A DNA stretch of 64,000 nucleotides from Heliopora coerulea. Lineage: Eukaryota; Cnidaria; Anthozoa; Scleralcyonacea; Helioporidae. Under the pieces are notes generated by a model that was not told the DNA's origin, did not search any database, and saw only the letters and a list, made by a program, of their open reading frames with translations. The position numbers and the translations under genes were made by a program. The stretch lies in assembly GCA_030142905.1 (NCBI GenBank), contig JASJOG010000008.1, positions 3,552,501 to 3,616,500 on the forward strand. The letters run 5' to 3'. Positions 56,501 through 64,000 of this stretch are shown here, piece after piece; the stretch's first letter is position 1, and the number at the start of each line of letters is the position of its first letter.

Positions 56501-59500
56501 ACGCGAGTAAAACCTAAAAATATGACGATTAAAGTGTTTGTAAGATAAGAAATAAAGATGTAGAAACCTACACTAGCCCAGTAACATGCTGAAAGAGATT
56601 TAATCAATGACTCTTACCAAAACAGTAGTCATCAGGGCTCCACGGTTGGCTGGTGAAAGAAATCCAAAACAAGCACAAACTGAAAACAAGATAAATAGTT
56701 AGTCGAGTCGTTGAGTTTTTAAGTTTATCCTCCCAGTGTTTCCCAGAATGTTAAGGTTCTCTCCAAAGGCCGGTTGTTATTAATGGCTGACTCTCTTCAG
56801 TCTAGTACATGTATTTTAGCATTCTAGTAGAATCTACGTACCAGCCAGGTTTGTGATGGTTACGTCTGCCATAGGGAAAGAGTGTGTTGCAGTTTCGGAA
56901 AGCACTGTTGTGAAAGCATCGTAGGTCATTGCCTCGTTTGATGTTGGACCGGGAAGACATTTTGAAAAGGTGTGTTTACACGAGCGATTTTGTGTTTCGC
57001 GATTATTATCCTGAAGTACACTATAACCCAAGGGAAGTCTACGCAACAAAATCTCTAATTATGATTCTCCGCAATTGCTTATTGAGGCTCGCATGCGTTT
57101 GATGTACACATCATGATGACATTAGTGAGGCACCAAATCGTACTTGGTCACGCATCTTAAGGTAATAAGATTGAGTGGCCAGTCGGCTTTACAAAAGTTC
57201 CGGCTCTTTTTTGGGGGCAGCTCACATAATAGCGACATCGCAGCTCACGTTTATGGGACAGTGATTTAATCGTGGAAGTCTCCCAAGGATCTCAGTTTCT
57301 TGTTTGCTAATAACTGAGTCATGTTTTAACACTACACATCACTAATAGCAAATTCTAAGATCATTATATGCACAACAAAACTACCGCAGTCTGACAGATC
57401 AAAAGGAGTTGAGCAACATCATTAAAAACATACAAGAAAAAAATTCCCAATGCTGAAGGGCTTTCACTCGAAATGACTCGGGCATTCCTTCATAAGATTG
57501 GAGCCGGAGATTCAGACGCCTGCCCTTGCGGCGCCGCTCAGACGATCGAGCATATCATAAACTCTTGCACCCTATATGGAGCCCCGTACGGAACCGCTGA
57601 CCTTGTAGACCTCGACACAGATAGTGTGGCTTGGCTCAATACAGACATTCCTGTGTGATATGTTTGGTTTCACAAGAACAAATGAACGCGAAATGTCAGT
57701 TTTTCGTCAAATAAGTTTTGGCAGCTCCCTGATTCTTTTGGCTTTTAACACATGGTTCAACACTGCCGACAAAGTACTCTATTTCTATGTCATTTCAATT
57801 ATAGTTTGTAGTTGCACGGCTAACAAAATCCTCTTCTGTCGAAATGAGAACGTTCGTCAAGCTCAAATCCTCAGAAATTGTTTGTGAACCCTAGAGGATC
57901 CAGTTTGTAACCTCATCACCAGTGAAGCCTGCCAAGAATATATCAACGACGGACTGAATCAATTTTGCTGCCATAAACGCTTTATAGCAGATTAATGACT
58001 CAGTACTTTCAAACTTACCAAGTGTTATGGAGGTCATCATTATCACTTGGGTTCCAGTCCCCAACATCACAGACAAAAGCATTCCTTTTCCCGGAGGACG
58101 GAACACATCTCCATGGACCAGTTTCCAACCGCACTCTTTCTGGGCGTCGACCTGCATATATTTTTATATCGAAAAAGAAATACAGATTTACTCAACTAGT
58201 TTTTATGTGATAGTGATAGACAGTTGGAACACACCGTACTGTCTTGTTTGTTCTGACACATTCTTATCGATTTATTTCTAAATCTTACAGCAACATCAGC
58301 AGAAATCATGCATCCTAAAACCTAGCATAAACACCCTGGGCCCGCAAAATATCACAATATTATCGAAGCTTTTAACTGAATGGAAAAAAACAACATTGTA
58401 TACATCGATATGTAACTACAGTCGAATCTCCATGAGCAAGTATCTCTGGTAAGCGATCCACTTTCTTATGGGATTCACCATACCGAATGTCTCTCAATGA
58501 AATCAGTACAATCCAGACCTCTTAATTACAATGATCTTAATTTTTTCCGGTACGAGACCTCTGCCCTGGAAGAGTAAAATCGTCTGGCTTTAGCCAAAAT
58601 AAATTCAAAAAATCGGGTACGGATGGAAAAGAGTTTTATTAGTTTGATCTTAACCCTTTCCTGTCCGAGACGCCTCCCCTTGCCTAGCAAAACCCTCTGG
58701 CATTAGCCAGAGTAAAATCGCCTAGCATTAGTCAGAGTAAAATTAGAAAGTCAGATACGGACAGAATAGAGTTAATTCTAGTATTCTTAAGTGACCAGTT
58801 TATGGAACAGTTAGCGATCTCCAGTAAAGGACCACCACTGAGTCGCTGTTGTCAGTTTTTCACCTGTTTTGTACCTCCAGTAAGAGACCAGTTAAGATAG
58901 GATTTAAATACCTTGACGATTTGTTTATATCAGTACCTACATGTTCGAAACGATCTACACAGTGGAAGGCAGTAGAAACTGCTGTAGCTACACCAGTTAA
59001 CGGGACGTTAATAAATGAAGCGGACAAGTTGACTTTCATATAGTACACGCAACCAAATGTCTACAACATTGAATTTTACATCAGTGTGTGTTTGTGGATT
59101 ACTTAAGATTGTGTAACTATATTAATTGACTTCTCTGAACGATCTCTCGTAAGCGACTACTAGTCCTTGACATTTGGAGTGGTCGCTTACGAGATTTAAC
59201 AGTATTTTTACAATTGCTTTCTTATCATCTACGGGGAGTTTGTCGTGAAAGGAAAAGGATTCATACCAATACATTGAGTGGGAGTCTGGCAGACAACAGG
59301 ACTAAGCAGGTAAAATTTATCAATTTTTTTAATGAAATGTTTCGTATCGTTGATCTAACTGTAGTTGCTTTTTGACAATTTTACGCACACATACAAGCAC
59401 GCGAACAAATATACCAACACGTACAGATACAAATACACAAAAAAAAAATGAAACACGAAACACGTACATAGAGAAACGAACGCAAGAATTTTTGCCGGTA

Positions 59501-60693
59501 GTCACTTTCTGCCTCTCAGACTACTTTGGACCAATATCCTGTGGCGAAATGGTAAATAAACAACCTTTTAAAATACTGTATTTACTTGAAAAATAACCGT
59601 GGCGCTTATTCAATTTAAAGGCTTCCTGATAAAGCGTCAGTTCCATGCCAGCGTTTATTTAATCACTGGGGATTGCTTTGAAACTTCGAACAAAAGCCGC
59701 TCCCAAGCTCAAGAGCTTCAAATGTCCGATAGCCGGAAAGTCAAGGTAACGGACTTTTCCCGGATATATTTTGGTAGAAAAGCAGTTTACTCGTCCTTCC
59801 GAAACTGTGCAGAGGTACAAAAGTTACTTTCTAGTTTATTTAGGAGGGCGCAAGATTTCATAATGTGGATCGTTTCTTCGTATTATTAGAGATAACGGGG
59901 CTCTTTAAATCATTGAGGGGGTAGGAGGAACTATCTTTCTATAACGACACACACCTGAGGACACAATGACGTCATTATCATACACGAGAATGAGTGCCTT
60001 ATCCGATCTCCATATCCTCTTCTGCATGTGTTTATTGGCTTATGTACAAGATCTTCACAAACACATGAAAATTGTATCTCTGGAAACACGTAAACGTAAC
60101 TTAATGTAAATGAAACCGCAACCTCTCACCCAACGTTTAAATCGCGGTTACAGAGACATTTAATTACGAACATTCTACTAGAATCTTGAGCGAAATGTTG
60201 ACATTAGGCCTCCCCAAAATCATGGTCTGAGTCAAACGGACCAGGTTAGATACTGTTTTAAGCTAATATGCTCATATTTTTACTGTACGGTGGGCCCATG
60301 AGATTACTCTTACTAACGGGTCACACCACGGAAGCTGCTGGAAGTCACAGGGTCGGCAAACAACACCTATACCTAATTATAATGCCTCAAGTGGGGGAAA
60401 AATTTTCACTTTTGAAATCAAATAATCATACGGTTTTGTGATCAATCAGGGAGGAAAATTGACCAAATTTTATACTCAATAAGATCACGTTCAAAGAGAA
60501 AAAAGTTTACATATAAAATTTTAAGGTACTCACTATAATTGATAAGGTATTATCAAAGCAAGGCGTACATTAGATCCAACTTACCGAGGAATCAAGCTGA
60601 TTGTATCGCACAATATCTTTATGTAAGGTCCGCAACATGATCATGGCCACCATACCAGATAAGAAAAGAACAAACACCAAAGAAGTCATGATG
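47435..60693 (-). CDS. TM9SF2: Transmembrane 9 superfamily protein, TM9SF2-like, C-terminal 379 residues, 11 exons
   Basis: TM9SF proteins (nonaspanins) are nine-pass membrane proteins of the Golgi and endosomes, involved in protein sorting and glycosylation. Exons in transcript order: 60693-60585, 58151-58019, 56679-56618, 56513-56456, 55505-55448, 53166-53007, 51472-51419, 50087-49990, 48853-48742, 48570-48402, 47562-47435 (stop TAG). All introns are GT-AG and phases agree (1 + 1140 nt). Landmarks: LSGMVAMIMLRTLHKDI, GWKLVHGDVFRPP, GFLSPANRGALMT, GGERWKTNALMTS, ALWFGISVPLVFVGAYFGF, PVRTNQIPRQIPEQ, GIIMGGIIPFGCIFIQLFF, CYFHLCAE, DYHWWWRSFLTG and LYFGYTSIMV. ETCILLCYFHLCAEDYHW and the KLTIVGTTSTVLYFGYT segment favour TM9SF2 over TM9SF4. 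The signal peptide and lumenal domain lie beyond 64000. The C-terminus is about 20 residues longer than I expect. Confidence 0.94.
48402..48570 (-). CDS. TM9SF2: TM9SF2 exon 10
   Basis: Acceptor cattcctag, donor gtgaga; phase 0 in, one base out. It encodes DYHWWWRSFLTGACTAFYLF and KLTIVGTTSTVLYFGYTSIM, two membrane helices closely matching TM9SF2. Confidence 0.94.
48742..48853 (-). CDS. TM9SF2: TM9SF2 exon 9
   Basis: Acceptor tttctag, donor gtatgg. It encodes HQIYYMFGFMLIVSGILVL and ETCILLCYFHLCAE. Confidence 0.94.
49990..50087 (-). CDS. TM9SF2: TM9SF2 exon 8
   Basis: Acceptor gttttgcag, donor gtaagt; phase 0 in, two bases out (completing Trp). It encodes SMYRKAVPGIIMGGIIPFGC and IFIQLFFVLSSI. 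Confidence 0.95.
50088..51418. other. TM9SF2 intron, 1.3 kb
   Basis: No recognisable feature. The + strand frame 50541-50804 has no motif. Confidence 0.5.
51419..51472 (-). CDS. TM9SF2: TM9SF2 exon 7
   Basis: An 18-codon phase-0 exon, acceptor ttttttag, donor gtaagg, encoding VIELPVRTNQIPRQIPEQ, the signature loop of the TM9SF family. Confidence 0.95.
51473..53006. other. TM9SF2 intron, 1.5 kb
   Basis: AT-rich without recognisable genes or repeats. A ccctttaacgcctg...gggcgttaatagggtt inverted motif lies at about 51670-51790. Confidence 0.5.
53007..53166 (-). CDS. TM9SF2: TM9SF2 exon 6
   Basis: Acceptor tttccctag; one base completes Gly; donor gtaagc, phase 0. It encodes IIFGVFFILNLVLWAKQSSA and LVALLALWFGISVPLVFVGA then YFGFRKQ. 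The Ser-Ser-Ala-Ala and ALWFGISVPL blocks are diagnostic for the family. Confidence 0.96.
53167..55447. other. TM9SF2 intron, 2.3 kb
   Basis: It contains a class II tRNA-like SINE head (about 53619-53697) and a small open frame with a good acceptor at 54374-54518 (-). Otherwise AT-rich without recognised features. Confidence 0.5.
53619..53697 (+). repeat. tRNA-like SINE head
   Basis: ccggcaaccgagcggcctaag resembles the D-arm of a Leu/Ser-type tRNA and ccagggtccaagcccc its T-arm, with an extended middle. A palindrome cacggttgcaaccgtg lies directly upstream (53600-53615). The acceptor stem does not close well, so it is probably not a functional tRNA. Confidence 0.5.
55448..55505 (-). CDS. TM9SF2: TM9SF2 exon 5
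   Basis: A 58-base exon, acceptor ctttcaag, donor gtatgt; two bases in, two bases out. It encodes FGGERWKTNALMTSFLFP, matching FGGEKWKTNVLLTSFLCPG. Found by the phase and motif required between exons 4 and 6. Confidence 0.94.
56456..56513 (-). CDS. TM9SF2: TM9SF2 exon 4
   Basis: Acceptor atttttag, donor gtaaga; phase 0 in, one base out. It encodes VLLAFLGGLAGYVSARMYK, matching VLLGTPAGYVAARFYK. Confidence 0.94.
56618..56679 (-). CDS. TM9SF2: TM9SF2 exon 3
   Basis: Acceptor gttttcag; two bases complete a Val codon; donor gtaaga, phase 0. It encodes CACFGFLSPANRGALMTTVL. Confidence 0.95.
57380..57660 (+). mobile_element. 3' end fragment of another non-LTR retrotransposon (degenerate)
   Basis: The frame 57473-57658 encodes FLHKIGAGDSDACPCGAAQT, IEHIINSCTLYGAP and DSVAWLN before TGA. 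This C.CG...T..HI...C.LY pattern with a closing W-L-N is common at the ends of Jockey/RTE-like polyproteins. It lies antisense in a TM9SF2 intron; no reverse transcriptase part remains. Confidence 0.65.
58019..58151 (-). CDS. TM9SF2: TM9SF2 exon 2
   Basis: Acceptor atatatgcag, donor gtaagt; phase 0 in, one base out. It encodes VDAQKECGWKLVHGDVFRPP and GKGMLLSVMLGTGTQVIMM. Confidence 0.96.
58152..60584. other. TM9SF2 intron, 2.4 kb, with a MITE-like segment
   Basis: It contains the composite repeat at 58417-59205. The rest, including the frames at 59372-59889, shows no recognised motif. Confidence 0.5.
58417..59205. repeat. Composite MITE-like segment
   Basis: The left end (acagtcgaatctccatgagcaag...ctggtaagcgatcca) and the right end (about 59137-59205, ctcgtaagcgactac...gtggtcgcttacgag) share gtaagcgac motifs in both orientations. 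An inverted copy of the dispersed family also found at 3421 and 10305 lies inside, at about 58690-58765, with a related block at about 58560-58690. Confidence 0.5.
60585..60693 (-). CDS. TM9SF2: TM9SF2 exon 1 of 11 in window
   Basis: Acceptor ccttactag; one base completes a codon that is probably Ser; donor gtaagt-like (gtaag), phase 0. It encodes the first core membrane helix IMTSLVFVLFLSGMVAMIML and RTLHKDIVRYNQLD, nearly identical to human TM9SF2. Confidence 0.96.
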
Positions 60694-62523
60694 CTAGTAA
60701 GGAAAATACGAAAGGTAAAATCATGGATAACTTTCAAGATGAAGTAAGAATAGTGGTACTGATGTTCTAAAACATTCCATAATATCGAAATGAAGAAAAT
60801 GAAACCTATAAGTATTTAATGTTCTGCGATTCTGAGCTCCCAATGAAGTCAAGAATAGACCTCGGTGAGATCAACAACCTCTACTGATCTTTTCATTAAA
60901 CGTTTGCTCTAGTACTGACATTGATGGAGTATGGTGCATTGAGATTTTGGCTCTGGCTCTGGCTCAGGTGTAACTGTGGCAAATATGCTGGAGCTCGCGT
61001 AACTGTGGTAAATATCCCAGAACTCGCGTACCTTAAGTATGAAACATGTTAGTAAATACTGGTGCACGTTCTTGGCGTGGTCGCAGCCGCTTTAGACGAG
61101 CAATGAGTAGTTCCACTTAACATTCTCAACGCCCAACCTAATGCACACAAATTAAGGATTGCGTAACTGGATTCAGAAGTTCAGGATTCAAAACACCTGC
61201 CTGTGGCACATGCGTCTCCTCACATTCTTTACAGTTGTCACAAATAAAAAAGGTTCAGATTCACATCAGTGGAATTACTTTTTGATTTTTTTTTGTTGTT
61301 GTTGATCACATTACCTACCCCATACTCTTTTTAAGTAGACTGTGTTTAGTTTAGGTGGTGGTACTTGATTCTTGGGAATTTTTCAGTTGTAACTGTTACT
61401 CATCCTTGTTTTAAGGTGACTCTAGGCGATCAGTTAACTTTTCTTGCGTCACACTTATAAAAAGGACGACCCTCCAATAGTAAAAGTTTAGGTGTAATCG
61501 TATTTCTAGTTAATAAAAACAAACTCACGAACTCAATGTTCGATGTGAACACGCAAATATCGCAGAATTATATAACAGCCCCTGTTATCTTCGGTTTTAC
61601 GCTTATTCACGGCCACTTCTTTCAGATGGCCATTACTTCCGGAGAGCGGTCGTAATCGGTTCCAAAATATGGTGTTTCTATGGAAGCTGAATACTTACAT
61701 TTTCATACAACTGCAGATTTGCGTCGAACAGTAAGCCCCCACTCACAAACTGTAATTTACCAGAGTACTGATGACTCTTCGGAGAGCCGAAAATTGCTCG
61801 CTCAAATATTTTATTTTCGACCTCAAAGCCAACACTTTACGGCGGCTGACATGATTGCCTTTTGGGTGTTTGGTTAAAATTATTAATTTTTAAAAAGCAT
61901 TCAAAAGTGTATCAGTGGGCAGTCTCTCACACGACACTAAACATTGCAGTGTCACCTGTGACCCTAAAACACGTGGTTAAGGCCGAGAAATGAGTTCCAA
62001 AGTTCCACGTTACACAGACTGGTTGATTTTAAGACGTCGAAGAACATTAGAATTTGAGTTGGAGGCAAGTATTAAAATTAAAAAATAAAAATGAGGACAG
62101 GATACGTTTAGAGGGCTAGGCTTTCACCAGCCAACAGCTTGATGGGACATTTTTCTCAAATTTTAACAGGTATACTATTTGGGTATCCTGGCAAGTAAGC
62201 CCACTATTCTCGGTGGTTAAGCACGGAATCTAGCGAAAATTCAGTGGCTATGCCGACATCCCGACAAAATCTCTAAAAATACAAAAACTCGGTTCAGATT
62301 CGGTGAAGGTTTCTCTTGGGTATGAAATGTTTGGGAAAGAAGAAGTGAAGGAAACCGAAGAAAAATAACCAGGAGACGATATTCTGGGATAAGATTTTAA
62401 CGGCATGGTGCAACAGTTGACTATGTTATGTCAAGTGGACTCGATAATTTTAGGAAAACAAGTCAAATGGTGTATCTGACCTTGATTCATGACGTAGTAG
62501 TCAAATAATGAGTTTTAAACTTA

Positions 62524-62766
62524 TCAGCTAACTAAGCTATTCTCCCTGAAGGTCCAGTAAGGACTACCCCTCATGGGTAAAATGTTACTACGGGTGGAAC
62601 CCAGAGTACCCGGAGATAATCCGCGATGCTTGGTAGAGTCTAACTGGACTACATTCTTCTCACCTATGACCAAGGTAACTTTAATCAGACAACTGCACGG
62701 AGCTGGAATCAAACCCTAATCAGAGTGGTGTGAGACACGTGTGCTACCACAGTGCCACGAACACGC
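62524..62766 (-). repeat. tRNA-like SINE copy
   Basis: On the - strand it starts gttcgtggcactgtggtagcac (A-box-like) followed by tagggtttgattccagc (B-box-like) and a tail of about 170 bases without coding frame. Confidence 0.5.
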
Positions 62767-63547
62767 CAATGAGTATATGGTTACGTACTCTCTATTATTC
62801 CTAAATCTAGCAGTTTTAGGGCATGTTTCGGGACTTTAGTAGGAATTCAGCGAGGCTTATTTCTTGTCAGGCTTTACATCTCACCACCAATTCCTTAGCT
62901 CCCATTTAGTGTCCGTCGCAATACAGTGCTTCCCGTCCTGGCCTTCAAGCCGGGGCTATACGTTCGAATAACGTACAACATATGCCAACATTGTTTCTCG
63001 TAATGTTGGAAAAGTGGTTAAATGACCCAATATATTTGACTCAAGACTAACTTTCACCCAACTGTCATTACTGGAACAGCAAATCTTAGCTGAGGTCGAA
63101 CAACGTTCAAACGATTACCCGGGTCTTCAGGCGACCTTGACATGAGGAGCAAACATTCCCGGATTGATACTCCTACGGATCCTCGAGGGAACAAAAAATC
63201 AAAATTACCAGTCTTACGGTGTTTTGATGGAATCTGTTTCTGTTATAAAGTTAGATATCGATTGACTGTTAAGGCAGGAACATGCGGTTCAACATTGCAC
63301 GCAATATTGCAATGCTGAATGGTATATAATGTATGTAAGGAAATTTTAAGATGAGGAAATACGAGAAAAAATTTCCTGTCAAACTGTAGGTTAGTGAAAG
63401 CCCAACCCCAACAGGTATCTTTAATTACTTTGCTCTGTCAAGCCATCCCTTGCTCTAATCCTAATTTTATCCGGTGCTAAAACTACTTCCTCGTCTGTGT
63501 TATGTAGTCACTGTAGGAAATACTGCGTGCAGTGTCCACAGGGAGTC

Positions 63548-63617
63548 CCGGTCGCCATAGTGTTGGGGTTAGTGTCTTGGGTCGTCGTGCAGAAACCTCG
63601 GCTCGAATCCAACCAAG
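63548..63617 (+). repeat. tRNA-like SINE head
   Basis: ccggtcgccatagtgttggggttagtg resembles a tRNA 5' half with A box and cctcggctcgaatccaacc a B box. The downstream tail was not delimited. Confidence 0.45.
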
Positions 63618-64000
63618 TTCTTCATGTTAATTTTTCCCTTCGAATTGTCTAGTTCGTATTTCTTTCTTAAACTGTTTCATGGTTATGGTTCGGGATAGGA
63701 TTAGTTCGTATCTATCTTTTTACCTCGCCCTTGTTTAACGGATTCGAAAAATGTTTTACGTCCCGGCCTTTAAATCGTTTCTAGGTTTATCGGCTTGCTT
63801 TCGGGGAGTCGATACCTTTGTAAGGGCCATCTTCTTTTTGGAAGCTACCATAGACCTCGAAAATTTAGCCATTACTTCATGGAGCCCCCTACTTTACAAA
63901 TTCTGCCGTAGAATGTGCTACCATCCGAATGTTTTTTAAGTCATCAAGTTCATAGACCATTCTCTCCAACAGACGCTAAGAATGCACGTCATCTTTGCCG

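Larger units (their letters stand above)
60694..64000. other. TM9SF2 intron or upstream sequence, no exon recognised
   Basis: The preceding TM9SF2 exon (around the WASRWDYIL-type lumenal segment) was looked for on the - strand and not found, so it should lie right of the window. The stretch contains two SINE-like units (62524-62766 and 63548-63617) and no supported gene. Confidence 0.5.

Noticed and set aside
56834..57049. 71-residue - strand frame as an extra TM9SF2 exon
   Set aside because: TM9SF2 exons at 58019-58151 and 56618-56679 join directly in phase with family-like sequence; no residues are missing between them.

Overview
This is a window of intron-rich, AT-rich animal nuclear DNA. 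The repeats (Tc1-like transposons, tRNA-derived SINEs and non-LTR retrotransposons with a restriction-like endonuclease) and the style of the two host genes suggest an anthozoan cnidarian such as a stony coral or sea anemone. That placement is an inference from general knowledge, not a database result. No rRNA gene, clearly functional tRNA gene, CRISPR array or bacterial-type operon is visible.

Two conserved host genes are present, both cut by a window edge, and they converge. On the + strand, 28 exons between 1153 and 44100 encode the last 889 residues of the cohesin subunit SA/stromalin (STAG family). The exons join with consistent phases (2670 nt = 890 codons including the stop). The N-terminal STAG domain and the stromalin conserved domain lie upstream of the window. 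On the - strand, 11 exons between 60693 and 47435 encode the C-terminal 379 residues of a nonaspanin closest to TM9SF2, with the whole multi-pass membrane region. Its lumenal N-terminal part lies beyond the right edge. The 3' ends face each other across about 3.3 kb (44101-47434).

The introns carry most of the mobile DNA. One STAG intron holds a 1601-bp Tc1-like element (7604-9204) with about 200-bp inverted repeats and a transposase broken by a 32-bp tandem duplication. Another holds a 1431-bp Tc1-like element (28662-30092) whose transposase has a single in-frame stop. The largest STAG intron (32958-41679) contains five head-to-tail pieces of the same kind of endonuclease-bearing non-LTR retrotransposon. 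Each ends in an AAT/GAT-rich microsatellite and each of the later four starts against the tail of the one before. Foldback tRNA-derived SINEs occur at 13.8-14.1 kb and 23.3-23.85 kb. A perfect 33-bp-arm hairpin sits just upstream of the second STAG exon in the window, and several MITE-like inverted repeats are scattered through introns.

The two host genes act in different places: cohesin in the nucleus and a Golgi/endosomal membrane protein. I see no evidence that they form a pathway. I found no convincing new multi-gene system. The observations most worth a second look are the retrotransposon cluster, the perfect hairpin, the C-terminal extension of the TM9SF2 protein, a hammerhead-like core in the intergenic repeat, and the altered catalytic triad of the second transposase.
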